NCBI GenBank assembly: GCA_026636295.1
Contig: CP089459.1
Location: 992,001-1,056,000 of the forward strand
DNA: 64,000 bases
Direction: 5' to 3'
DNA from: Medakamo hakoo
Taxonomy: Eukaryota > Chlorophyta > Trebouxiophyceae > Coccomyxaceae
The translations under genes were made by a program, and so were the position numbers. Position 1 is the first letter of the stretch, and every line of letters starts with the position of its first letter. This document shows, in pieces, positions 1-10,040 of this stretch. Below the pieces are notes generated by a model. It was not told the DNA's origin. It made no database searches and saw only the letters and a program-made list of their open reading frames with translations.

Positions 1-425
1 TGTCCTGGCTCCTGCGCCTGGACGCGCGCGGGCCGCGCGCCGTGGCGGCCATCCGGGCCGAGGCCCGGCGCGCGGCGCTGGAGACCGCCGACCCGGCCGC
101 CTTCCGCGAACTCGGGCAGTGGGAAGTCGAAGCCCTTTCGCGCTACGGCCCCGAACCTGACGGCGGGGACGGCTCTTTGTCGGCTTGGCGGGCGGCGCGG
201 AAATCCCTGAAAGGCCAGGCGCGGACCGCCCGCCTGCGTGCGGCGGCGGCGGAAGCGGAGGCGGCGGCCGCGGCGGCGGCGGCGGCGAAAGCGCGGCAGG
301 CGGCTGCACGGGAACAGAGCGCGGCGGCCGCGACCAAGGCCGCGAAGGCCGCAGCGGAAAAGGCGCCGTTTTTAGCGTCCGTCGACTCGGAGGATTACGA
401 TGAGTTTGATGATGAGGACTATTGA
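1..425 (+). CDS. 3' end of an unrecognised protein-coding gene (partial)
   Basis: The frame is already open at the left edge (first whole codon at base 3) and ends in TGA, giving the last 140 residues of a protein whose start is outside the window. The visible part begins with a helical stretch (SWLLRLDARGPRAVAAIRAE) that faintly recalls a BAG-type helix, passes through a long Ala/Lys/Arg/Glu-rich helix (about residues 60-120 of the visible part) and ends in an acidic tail, DEFDDEDY. Third codon positions are almost all G or C, as in the confident genes nearby. I do not recognise the family. The BAG resemblance is too weak to name it. Confidence 0.6.
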   Translation, partial: SWLLRLDARGPRAVAAIRAEARRAALETADPAAFRELGQWEVEALSRYGPEPDGGDGSLSAWRAARKSLKGQARTARLRAAAAEAEAAAAAAAAAKARQAAAREQSAAAATKAAKAAAEKAPFLASVDSEDYDEFDDEDY

Positions 426-1356
426 CGAGGGCCTACTAAAACACTGTGGGGGGTGGTGGCGGGGCGGGACAGGGCGTGGCGGACAGAGGGCGGGCCGGGA
501 CAGGGGCGGGGCAGGGCGTGTCGTCTCTGTGAGAAGAGGAGGGAGGTCACTCTGCCGTCCCCTGCTGAGAAACGAAAAGGGAGGGGCGAGGCGAGAGGTC
601 GTCGAGCGAGGCGGTGTGCACACCGCCTCTCTCTTTTTCGTCCTCGTACATCATCAGTCTTCCGGCCCGCCGCCCGTGTGTGCGTCTGCGTGTCTGTGCG
701 TGTGTGCGCGTGTGCGTGCGTGCGTGTGGGTGCGTGTGCGTGTGCTCGTGTGTGTGTGCGAGCAAGAACAAGGAGCGAGAGAGAGTGTGCATGAAACGAA
801 TGAATGCTTTAAATGCTTTGAACCCATGCGGCGGCGGGAACGGTGGCGAGCGAGAGGGGTGGACGGAGAAAAGAGAGAGAGAGAGAGAGGGGGGAGGGGG
901 GGGGGGGGGGGAGGGAGCACACCAAGGCCTAGTAGCCCAGGTCCAAGGCGGGCAGGGACGCCGCAGGGACGGCCACCCGCCGGCCGCCCGCCACACCCAC
1001 ACCGCGCGCAGACAGGCCAAAAAGAAGACCGCGTGCATGCGGTTGGCGGCCCACCGCCCGCCAGCGCGTCCCCCGGCCGCCAAAAACGGCTGAAAGGCAG
1101 GAAAAAAAGGGCGGGGTGCGCCGCCGCTCCCTCGACCCACTGACTTTTCTCTTTTTTGCGTATTTTGCGCGCCTCCCACCCCCGCGCACGCCGCCTTTTG
1201 CACTCCAGGAGCAAGACCTGTCCGCGCCGCACCCAGGCCGATCGACGGAAAAAAAAATTGGACGGCCGCCGACGGCAGGGCGCGGCTCCAAACAAACCGA
1301 ATTCACCGCGGGCCCACGGCGCCCGCACCCTGGTCCCTGTGGCAGGGCTGTCGTGC
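426..1356. other. Intergenic gap with simple repeats
   Basis: No supported gene. It holds a GT/GCGT-rich tract at about 674-763, a GA run at 872-890 and a G run at 896-910, then A-rich patches near 1085 and 1245. A short minus-strand frame ending at 929 with residues ALDLGY has G/C-rich third positions and a decent acceptor-like site near 1090, but no upstream exon could be joined to it. Confidence 0.5.
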
Positions 1357-2373
1357 ATGCTGACGCGAGCTGTCGCCCGTGCAGTGCGGCCCCTGGCAAC
1401 GAGCGCACTCCGCGTTCACCGGCCGACGGCGACGACGACGGCCACGCGCGCGCGCGTGTGCGCTCCCGACCTCCGCACGTTTGTTGCCGCGCGTCCACCA
1501 CCCCGCCCGCCGGCCGCCAGCAGCACCATGCCCGACCTGGACACGCTCCTGCCCTCCGAGGGCGACGCCTACCACGGCGTCAAAGTCGACCCTGCTTCCT
1601 TACCTGACGATCCCGCCACCTTTGCCGCCCGCCTGTCCGCGTCCCTCACCCACTGGAAGGCCGCCAACCGCAAGGGCGTCTGGTTAAAACTCCCGCTCCC
1701 GTCGGCCGCACCACTCGTCCCGGCCGCCATTGCTGCCGGCTTCACCGCCCACCACGCCGAACCGTCGCACATCATGCTGACGACCTGGCTGGGGCCCGGA
1801 GAGTCCCGGCTGCCGGCGTACGCCTCCCACCAAGTGGGCGTCGGCGCGTTTGTTGTGTCCCCGCGCGGGCCTGCCGGCTCCGACCCGGCCGTCGCGGCCA
1901 CGCCCCACATCCTGGTCGTGCAGGAAGCGGCGGGGCCGTTGAAGGGCACTGGTGTCTGGAAGATGCCGACGGGTTTGGTCGACGCGGGCGAGGATGTCGT
2001 TGACGCGGCGGTGCGGGAGGTGGGTGAAGAGACGGGCGTGGTCGCGTCGCCCGTGTCTTTACTAGCCTTGCGCCAAGCCCATGGTTTCGCGTTCGGCGCG
2101 TCCGACGCCTTCTTTGTCATCGGGCTCAAACTTGCCGACGAGGCCGACGTCGACAAGCCCGTCGGGCCCGTGGACGGAGAGGTGGAAGCGGTGCGGTGGA
2201 TGGCGGTCTCCGAGTACGAGCGCCTGCCCTTTTTCGCTGGGCGGCCGCTGTGGCAGGCTGTCTCTGCGCGGTGCGCGGCGTACGCGCGCGGGCAGTACAA
2301 AGGGATGGAGCTCAAGAAGTTGGACAATGGGATCAACGGCCGGATGGACTTGGTCGCGCTGGGAGAGCTGTAG
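1357..2373 (+). CDS. Nudix hydrolase, NUDT6/AtNUDT-type, probably organellar
   Basis: Intronless, 338 residues. The Nudix box is complete at about residues 206-228: G-x5-E-x7-REVGEETGV, the Mg-binding catalytic motif that cleaves nucleoside diphosphates linked to another group. The 100 or so residues before it (SHIMLTTWL, HQVGVGAFV) match the pre-Nudix domain of the NUDT6/plant NUDT2-10 group, whose members act on ADP-ribose, NADH or CoA-type compounds. The first 57 residues are Arg/Ala/Ser/Thr-rich with no acidic residue until about residue 38, like a transit peptide. A second ATG at 1528 (MPDLDTLL) would give a cytosolic form, so dual targeting by start choice is possible. The substrate cannot be read from sequence. 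Confidence 0.85.
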   Translation: MLTRAVARAVRPLATSALRVHRPTATTTATRARVCAPDLRTFVAARPPPRPPAASSTMPDLDTLLPSEGDAYHGVKVDPASLPDDPATFAARLSASLTHWKAANRKGVWLKLPLPSAAPLVPAAIAAGFTAHHAEPSHIMLTTWLGPGESRLPAYASHQVGVGAFVVSPRGPAGSDPAVAATPHILVVQEAAGPLKGTGVWKMPTGLVDAGEDVVDAAVREVGEETGVVASPVSLLALRQAHGFAFGASDAFFVIGLKLADEADVDKPVGPVDGEVEAVRWMAVSEYERLPFFAGRPLWQAVSARCAAYARGQYKGMELKKLDNGINGRMDLVALGEL

Positions 2374-2584
2374 CGGGGGGAGAGGGGTCGCGCAGTGCAA
2401 AACAACACAAGACTGCTGAATTTTTTTGGGGGGAGCAGCAGAAAAACGACGCGGCGGAGAGAAGGCGCTCCCTCTGCTCCTCTACCCCTCGGTCGCAAGC
2501 CCAGCATCTAGGACACCCCAGATCCGGGTTCTATCGGATCCGTGGAACCCCTTTCTGTCGCGTGCGCCGGCCCCTCGGCAAAGG

Positions 2585-5037
2585 ATGGCAAGCGCGCCCG
2601 CGCCCGCGCCGGCGTCGACGCCCGCGGAGCCGGCTTCCGAAGCCGCCATCGCCTCTGCCTTTGCCCGGTTGGATGCTGCGCTCGTGGACGGTTCCAGGAA
2701 GAAGGCCATGAAGGCGGTAGATGACAGTGCGTTGGGTGTTCGGGCACGTTTTTTTCTCGAGACCGCCCCATTCACGCTCCGCGCCCAAACCGATCGGCTC
2801 ACGTTTCTCCCTCCCGTCCCGCCCCCTCACCATCCTCCAGTCCTCAAGCTCTCGCCGGCCGACCCGGACGCCCTGGCCGCCCACGCCTTCTTGTTGCACG
2901 AGGGCGAGCGGTTTGCGGAGGCGCTGGCTGCCTATGAGAAAGTTTCTTCCAGCGGCGACGACCAACCTGCTCTTTCCTTCGCCAAAGCACATGCCCTGTA
3001 CGGTTTGGGCCGCGTCGACGACGCCGCGGCCGCGTTGCAGCGCGTGACCGGGGCCGAGGGCGACGTCGCCCTGGCGGCCCGGCACCTGAAGGCGCAGGTA
3101 AGCGACGGCGGGTGGTGGTCTGCGTCTCCTCTTCCCCATTCCATCCCATTCTCCATCCACCCACCTCCCTGCCTCCCTGCCTCCCTCCAAAACAGATCGC
3201 CTACCGCCAGGGCCGGTATGCCGACGCCATCGTCGCCTACGACGCCCTGGCGTCTGCTGCCGCGTCCTCTTCCGACCCGGACGCCCTCGCCGCCAACGTG
3301 GCGGCGTGCTACGTGTCCGAGGGGCGTGGGCGCGACGCGCGCGCTGCGGTCGCGGCCCTGTCCAAAACCACGTGCCCGTCGCACGAGGTGGAATTCAACC
3401 TGGCGTGCGCGGCTCTAGACGCTGGCGATTTGGAAGATGCCGCCGCGGGCCTGGCCCGGGCGGAGGCGGCTGTAAAAGCCGCGGCGGCGGCGGAGGCGGG
3501 CATCGAAGACGGCACGCCGTCCGCCGCCCTCCCGCCCGGCCTCGCTGCCGACGCGGCCGTCATCCGCGCCCAGGCCGTCCACGTCGCGAACCTGCGTGGT
3601 GACGCATCGCCCGCGGAAACAGCGGCCGCGTACCACGAGATGTTGAGCGGGCCATCGCTGGACGGCGCGGCCCGGGCGGTGGCGGCGAACAATGCTGCCG
3701 CGGCTGCGACGGCCGCGGCCGGTGGCGCGCCCGCCGCCCACCGCCGGGCGGCGGCTGTGGCGCTGCACGCGACCGACGCCCTGGTGGACCGGTCTGCGCC
3801 CGCCCGCTTAGCTCCTGCTTTAGAGTCCCGCCTGCCGGCCATTCCGCACGCCCGCGCGCTCCTCGCCAACCGCGCCCTCCTCCTGGCGGCCGCGGGGCGG
3901 CCCGCGCCCGCGGCCGCGGCTGCGACCGAAGCCGCGACCCGCTGGCCGGGCGACGCCCGCCTGGCGCTCGTCCGTGTTGGACTGGCCAAAGCGGCCGGCG
4001 CCGCGGCGGCCACCGCTGCCCTGGCTGACGCCCCTGTGACCGACCCGGCCGTCGCGGCCGCGAAAGCTCAACTCGCGGCCGAGGCGGGCGACGCAAAGGG
4101 AGCGCTTGCCGCGCTGTCCGCCTGGGCGTCCGCCGCTGGTTTGACCGGCACGGAACCCGCCGTGGTCGCGACGACCATCGACTTGTTGGTCTCCGCGGGC
4201 GACGCGGCGGGAGCGGAAGCGGCCGTCGACGCGGCGCTGGCCCGGCTGGAGAGCGGCAGCGGGAGCAGCAAGGCGAGTGGCTGGCTGGGCGGCCGTGGCG
4301 GCGGCGGCGCCGAACCCGCCCCGCCCGCCTCTGCCCGGGCCTGGCTCCTGGCCCGCAAAGCCCGGCTGCGCCTGGGTGCGTCTGATTTAGACGGCGCCGT
4401 CCGCGCGTGGACGGACCTGCGCGGCGTCGCGGAGCGCGCCGCCGCCGCGGGCGACGAGGCTGGCGCGTCGGCCGCGGCGTCGGCAGCGGCCGCGCTCATG
4501 ACCCCGCTCGCCGCCGCCGGCGCGGCGGCGGGCCCGGGTTCCGCCGCCGCCGCGTCCGCCGCGTCGCGCGGCCTGGCAGACCTCGTCGCCGGTCTGCCGC
4601 CCATCGCCGCGCCGAGCGGGGAAGCCTTGGACCGACTGGAAGCCGCGCCGCCCGGCGCCGCGCGCACCCGCCGCCGCGCGCGCCCGGCCAAGGGCAAGGC
4701 CGCGCCGGCCGCCGCGCCCGCGCCCTCCCGCAAACGCCGGAAACCGCGCTACCCGGCGGGCGTGGACCCGGCGGCTCCTGGGCCCGCCCCCGCTCCCGAA
4801 GCCGCGGCCGAAAAGTGGTTGCCCAAGTGGGCGCGGAGCGACGCCGCCAAAGCGAAGAAGCAGCGCCGCGCGGGCGGGGCGGCGGCCAAGGGAGGCGCCC
4901 AAGGCGCGGGCAAAGTGGATGAAAGCCTGGATGCTGCTTTGCGGCCGACGGCCGTGCCGGCGGTGACAGCGCCGGTCGGCGGCGGTGGTGGGAAGAAGGC
5001 GGGCGGCGGTGGTGGCAAGAAAAAGGGTCGGCGGTGA
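2585..5037 (+). CDS. SRP72: Signal recognition particle subunit SRP72
   Basis: Exons 2585-2726, 2841-3097 and 3196-5037 give 746 residues. The N-terminal part is built of TPR-like helices (ILKLSPADPDALAAHAFLLH; RYADAIVAYDALA), which bind SRP68. Near residues 645-705 sits the SRP72 RNA-binding signature: KRRKPRYPAGVDP followed by EKWLPKWARS and a Lys/Arg tail, which contacts 7SL RNA. The protein belongs to the cytosolic particle that docks ribosomes at the ER. The first intron is 114 bp with a GTGCGT donor and stays open if retained; joining 2726 to 2841 restores DDILKLSP. The middle is unusually alanine-rich for the family. AATAAA lies at 5127, about 90 bases past the stop. Confidence 0.9.
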
Positions 5038-5176
5038 AGAGGGGTGACCAAAAACCACGAGGTGCAAAACCAAAAAAACAGCCGCGGGAGGGTGGGACGA
5101 CCGCTTTCCCCCCTTGCCCTCCTTTCAATAAATGCGCGGCGGCCTGGGCGGCAGTTTGGCCTCCAGTGTGCGCGCA

Positions 5177-7936
5177 ATGGCGTCGTGGGCGGGCAGCAGC
5201 GGCCTGGCGGGCGGCCGGACGAGCGCTGGCCGAATGCAACAAACCGCTGCTCCAGCCTTGTGGCCGCCGCCGTCGCGCGGCAGCGGCCCCAGTAATCCAG
5301 CCTGGCCTAGCCTGCCGTCTACGCGGCCTCCGCTGTCCTGGACGCCGGCCAGTCCGCGAGCCTGGGATGGCCTGGTCGTGCCGTCGGCCGTCGGCAAGGG
5401 CGGGCGCGGCGACGAGCAGCCAATGCCACGCCGCCGCCGCGCGACTCCCCGCCTGACGCCGTCCACCGCGGACATGAGCCTGGAGGCTGTGCTGAACCGG
5501 GCGCGGACGGCCATTGGACTTCAAGCTGGGGTGGCACCGCCAGAGGTAGCGTCTTTACGTGGCGAGCGGTTCCCCCAAGCAGCCAGGCGGGGCCATGGCT
5601 AGGCGCGCCGACCCGTTGGCGCGCCCAGAACCGTCCCAACCACCCCCTCCGCCCTTCCCTCTCACCCCGGCCTCCCCCACCCCCCTCCGCACAAAAAAAC
5701 ACAGGTCATCCTCACCGGTCGCGGCACCCACATGGGCCTGCCCGTCACCTGGCGCCTGGCCGCCGGCCCCGGCGGCGCGTTTGCGGAGCGCGTCACGGGA
5801 GACGACCTCGCCTTTGGGTGGGGCCACCCAGGCACGCCCGGCGCGCCCTGCTGGGAGGTCGACGCGGCCGGCGTCGCCAAATCGCTGGAGCTGGACGACC
5901 ATGAATCCCTGCTCCTCGCTGCCTGGGTGCGGACGGGGTGGTGGCTGGCGCCGGGCGCGGCGGAGGCGCTGTGCTTGAGCCTGGAAGCGACGGTCGAGGG
6001 GGCGGGCGTGCCGCCGCCTCCTCCCCGCCGCACAGGCGGTCTGGCGCCCGCTCCGCAGCCCGTCGTCGTCGGCGTCCGCCTAGCTGGCGGCGCCCTGCTC
6101 GCCCGCGTGACCCTCGACCCCTCGACCTGGCTGCCGTGCGCCATGGCCCAGCCGCTGTGCGGCGCAGCCGAGGTGTGGACCTACGGCCGGTGGGGGCGGT
6201 GGGCGGGCGGGGCCGGCCTGCTGTACCCGGGCACGACCACGCACGCCGCGTCGGCGGGCGGGGACAACTGCTTTGTCACGGGCGGGGGTGGGGTGGTGGT
6301 CCCCGCCGCGAAGAAGAAGGCGGGCGGGCGGACAGGCGCGGCTGCGGCTGGCGCCGCGCCTCCACCCCCCCCGGTCGGGGCGGGGGAGCCCGGCGCGGAC
6401 GCCGCGCCCATCCCGTCGCCTGCCGCCTGGGCGGCCGAGTTTGTGCCGCCGCCCACGGACGCGCTGCGCCCGCCGGGCGCGACGTTCGACCCGGCCGCGC
6501 CGCGGGACGTGGCGGCCTGGTGGACGCCGTCGGGCCACCTGCTGGTGCGGCCCCGCCTGGCCGCCCCGATCCCGGGGGGGGACGGCACGCCCGGGCCGGC
6601 CTCCGACGCCGGCCTGTTCCTGGTGGACACGGGCGCGTCGGGCCTGGTCTTGGACGCGGCCGCCGCCGACGCCCTGGGCCTGCCCGCGTTCGGCGAGCTG
6701 CACGTGTCGGGCATGGCGGGCCCCGTCCGCGCGCGGCTGCGGCGCGGCGGGTCCCTGACCCTCGGCCCGCTCACCCTGCACCGCCCGCTGTTCATGGAGA
6801 TGGGCGTGGCGGGCCTCGTCCGTGGCGCGCCCGGCCCCGTCGTCGGCATCATCGGCTACGACGTCTTCCGGGCGGCGGTCGTGACCCTGCCCCGGCCGGC
6901 CGGGAAGGGCGGGCGGCCGGGCCGCGGCGGCGGGCGCAAGGGCCCCGGCGGCGGCGCGTCGCCGCTGCACTCCCGCCTGCCGCGGGGGACGACCGCGACG
7001 ACCGTGCTCCTGGACGACCCGGCGGACTACGTGCCCCCCCGCGGCGCGGCAGGCCGGTGGCAACCCCTCGTCATGGTGGCCAACCTGCCGCACGTCCGCG
7101 CGCCGTTTGCGCCCGGGCCCGGCGCGGCGGCGGCGGCGGCGGCCGCCGCCGCGTCGGCCGACGCCGCCACGTCCCTCGCCGCCGCGCCTTTATTGGCTCC
7201 ACACCCCGTCCTGGGCGAGGCCGCGACGGCCGGGTTTCACACCCTGTCCGCGCCCGCTGTGTCTGGCGCGGGCCGCGCGCCTGCCGTCGCGGCCGCGGGC
7301 GCGCTCGCCCCCTGCCCCGTCTCGCTGGGTTCGCCGCCGCCCGACCCGCCGTCCGGCCCGGGCGGCCGGGCCGCCCTGTTCATGATTGATTCGGGCGCGG
7401 GTGGGGTCGACGTCATGTTCCACCGCCGGGCGGCGGCGGCGCTGGGGTTGTTGCCCCGGGGCAGCAGTAAGAGTGGCGGGGGTGGGCCCAGCGCGCGCGT
7501 CGTGCGTGGCCTGGGCGGCGGGGCGGCCTCGGCGGGCGCGGCCGCGCCTCCATCCCCCTCATCTTCTGCGCCTCCTCCGTCACCCACTGCCTCCTCCGCT
7601 GCCGTGGGTGTCACGCCCGGCGATCTGGCCTGGCTGGCCCTGGGCGGGCGCCCCTACGCGCCCGTGCGCGCGCTCGTCGCGGGCGCGGGCGGGCTGGATT
7701 TGAGCCTATACACGGCCGGCGTCATTTGTGCGGACTTGCTGGCCCGGGCGACCGTCATTGTGGACTACCCGCGGCGGCGCGTGGCCTTTTTACCCCCGCC
7801 GGGGCGGCCGCCTGTCGTCGGGAGGGGTGGAGAGGAGGAGCAGGCGGGTAAGCGGCCGCGCCCGCGCGCGCGGCGGGCGCGCGCGCTGCGCGAAAACGGA
7901 GGTGATGGTGGTGGCGGTGGCGCGCCGGCCGCATGA
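5177..7936 (+). CDS. Aspartyl-protease-like protein with two retropepsin-type lobes
   Basis: Exons 5177-5545 and 5705-7936, about 866 residues. The donor is GTAGCG and the acceptor lies in an A-rich stretch; the join gives VAPPEVILTGRGTHMG. The start is uncertain: ATGs at 5132, 5177 and 5474 share the frame, and 5474 (MSLEAVLNRARTAIG) begins the conserved part. The N-terminal third (GRGTHMGLPVTWRL...CWEVDAAG) resembles the LolA-like domain found ahead of aspartyl proteases in bacteria and plants. Two catalytic-type motifs follow: DTGASG near residue 428 with a later GIIGYDVF, and DSGAGG near 684. A Lys/Arg-rich tail ends the protein. It is an intron-containing host gene. Protease activity is inferred. 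Confidence 0.7.
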
Positions 7937-8094
7937 AGAGACGTGAGGAGGTGTCAGCGTGGCGTTGCATTGTTGGTGTGGGGAGAGGCAGCGGCAGGCG
8001 CGTTGTTGTGTTTGAGAAAGTTCCGTGAAGTTTGATTTTTTTTTCCATCCCTGGCCGCCCACCACCCTCCTCCCCGCAGACCGGTTTTGCTTGT

Positions 8095-9843
8095 TCACTC
8101 GTCATCCGAGTCGAACGTCACCTTGGTCGCCGTCTTCGCCCCTTCCTCAATCTCCTTGAAGTGCGCGCCGTACAGCTTGGACTCCTTGCGCTTGACAGTC
8201 GTCCCGAATTTCAACAGCTCCGGCGGGACGGGTTGCTGCGCCTCCCTCAACACGTTGATGAGTTCGCCCGCGCGCGGGCGGTCCGACGCCGCACTGAAGA
8301 AGGTGTGGGCGATGCCCGTCGCGCCCGCCCGCCCCGTCCGCCCGATGCGGTGGACGTAGTCCTCCGTCGTCAAGGGAAAGGAATAGTTGACGACGGCCGA
8401 GACGGCCGGGATGTCGAGGCCGCGTGCCGCCACATCCGTCGCCACCAGGACCGTGATTTTGCCGGCCCGGAACGCGTCGACGGCGGCCGTGCGGGCGGAT
8501 TGGGCGGCATCGCCGTGGACGGCGGCCGCGGCCCACCCCTTGCGCTGGAGCAGCGCCTCCACGCGCGGCGCCTCCTTTTTGTACAGGACGAAAACAATGA
8601 CTTTGTCGGCGAGGCCCTTGCCCTTGAGCTCCGACAGGAGGCTCAACAACCGGCCGTCGCGAGCGGCCGGGTCGATGACTTCGACCGTCTGTGCCACAGA
8701 GTGCGAGGCAGCCAGGTCGGCTGAGCCGACCGTGACGCGGGCTGGAGAGGCGAGGAAGTCGGACGCGAGCGCACGGACGGCGGCGGGCCAGGTCGCAGAA
8801 AACATGGCAGTCTGCCGGTCCCCACGCGTCCCTTTGGCGAGGGCCCGCACCGCCGGCTCAAATCCCAGGTCCAGCATGCGGTCGGCCTCGTCGAGGACGA
8901 GGAAGGAGACGGTGGAAAGGGACAGCGGCGCGGTCGTGTGGTGGCCGGAGGGCGTGGCGAGGTCTTGGAGGCGGCCCGGCGTGCCGACGACGGCGGCCGC
9001 GCCCGCCCTCAGCGCAGCGACTTGCGGGCCTTTGGGGACGCCGCCATGCGCCAGCGCCACAGCCTGGCCCGCCCGCTTCCCCGCCGCTTCCAGGACTTCG
9101 GCGATCTGGCAGGCCAGCTCGCGGGTGGGGGCGAGGACGAGGACGCGCGGCCCGCGCGGCCCGCCCCTGGGCTGGGCGGCCGCGTGGGCGAGGGCCGGCA
9201 GGCCGAACGCGAGCGTTTTGCCCGACCCGGTCGCGGCGATGGCGACGACGTCCCGGCCCGCCAACAGCAGCGGCCAGGCCTGGGCCTGGACGGGTGAAGG
9301 CGCCGCGAAGTCGGCCGTCGCGGCGGCCAAGGCGGGCGAGAACTGGGCGTGGTGGAAGGCGGTGCAGGGCCGGGCGGACGGCCCCTCCGCGCCCAGCACG
9401 GACACGCGGCGTTCGTCCCGCCAGGCCGCGACGTCGGCGTCGGACATGGCCAGGACTTCAGGGTGTGGGTTGTACGGCGGGAAGGCGAGGGGTGGGCCGG
9501 ATGCAGCCGCGCCCGCGTCGCCGACGGCCGGGCGGGGACGGGGTGCGGCAGGCGTGCCGGCCGACTTGTCGCGCCCCGCCGCGGCCGCCGCCATGGCAGA
9601 ATTCCCCGCCGCCAGGGAGACGGCGGCCGCCGCTGCCGCGGCTTTGGCCGCTTTTTTAGCTTTCTTGGCGGCCTTGCGGGCGGCCTTGTCATCATCGCCG
9701 GCTAGTTTGGGCGGCACGGCCGCCGCCGCATTTTTAGTGGCGGCGGCGGTCGCCGCTTCGTCCGCTTTGCGCTTGCGCTTGGCTTCTTTTTTAGCTGCTT
9801 TCCGGGCAGCTTTGTCCGATAGATCGAGGACAGCGGTGGTCAT
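8095..9843 (-). CDS. DBP3: DEAD-box ATP-dependent RNA helicase, DBP3/RH5 type
   Basis: Intronless, 582 residues from ATG at 9843 (MTTAVLDLSDKAARKAA). Motifs occur in order: SPVQAQAW (Q motif), ATGSGKT at 204-210, APTRELA, TPGRLQDL, LDEADRML, SATWP, then DVAARGLDIP and HRIGRTGRAG. The first 90 residues repeat KAARKAAKKxKR blocks, a nucleolar-type basic tail seen in yeast Dbp3 and plant RH5, which process pre-60S rRNA. FHHAQFSPALAAA matches the Dbp3 entry motif. NOL10/ENP2, another ribosome-biogenesis factor, lies in the same window. It is divergent from the next gene over about 197 bp. Assignment to Dbp3 rather than Dbp2 is by N-terminal style and is less certain than the helicase call. Confidence 0.88.
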   Translation of the reverse strand: MTTAVLDLSDKAARKAAKKEAKRKRKADEAATAAATKNAAAAVPPKLAGDDDKAARKAAKKAKKAAKAAAAAAAVSLAAGNSAMAAAAAGRDKSAGTPAAPRPRPAVGDAGAAASGPPLAFPPYNPHPEVLAMSDADVAAWRDERRVSVLGAEGPSARPCTAFHHAQFSPALAAATADFAAPSPVQAQAWPLLLAGRDVVAIAATGSGKTLAFGLPALAHAAAQPRGGPRGPRVLVLAPTRELACQIAEVLEAAGKRAGQAVALAHGGVPKGPQVAALRAGAAAVVGTPGRLQDLATPSGHHTTAPLSLSTVSFLVLDEADRMLDLGFEPAVRALAKGTRGDRQTAMFSATWPAAVRALASDFLASPARVTVGSADLAASHSVAQTVEVIDPAARDGRLLSLLSELKGKGLADKVIVFVLYKKEAPRVEALLQRKGWAAAAVHGDAAQSARTAAVDAFRAGKITVLVATDVAARGLDIPAVSAVVNYSFPLTTEDYVHRIGRTGRAGATGIAHTFFSAASDRPRAGELINVLREAQQPVPPELLKFGTTVKRKESKLYGAHFKEIEEGAKTATKVTFDSDDE

Positions 9844-10040
9844 GGTTTCGGCTGGCGGGTGATGTAGTCGACAGCAACGCGGGCGGGCGGCCGAAAACAA
9901 ACAAGAAAGCCGCCGCCGTAGACAGTGAGAGAGCGACGCGCGGCGCTGCTCTCCCCCGTCACACACGCGAGTTTTGTTTTCTTTCTTTTTCGTGTCGCGG
10001 GGTACTCGCACAGGGCCGGCAACCGCGTTTGCTTCACCCC
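9844..10040. promoter_or_regulatory. Divergent promoter between helicase and small membrane protein genes
   Basis: The 197 bases between two head-to-head start codons must hold both promoters and leaders. There is no TATA box; a T-rich tract (about 9971-9990) stands out in the GC background. Confidence 0.4.

Noticed and set aside
929-1090. Possible last exon of a minus-strand gene ending ALDLGY
   Set aside because: The acceptor-like site is good, but no upstream exon joins in frame before the Nudix gene begins.
6600-7800. DTG/DSG aspartyl-protease motifs as a possible retroelement remnant
   Set aside because: No reverse transcriptase, integrase, capsid or terminal repeats are nearby, and the gene has a spliced LolA-like N-terminal domain typical of host proteins.
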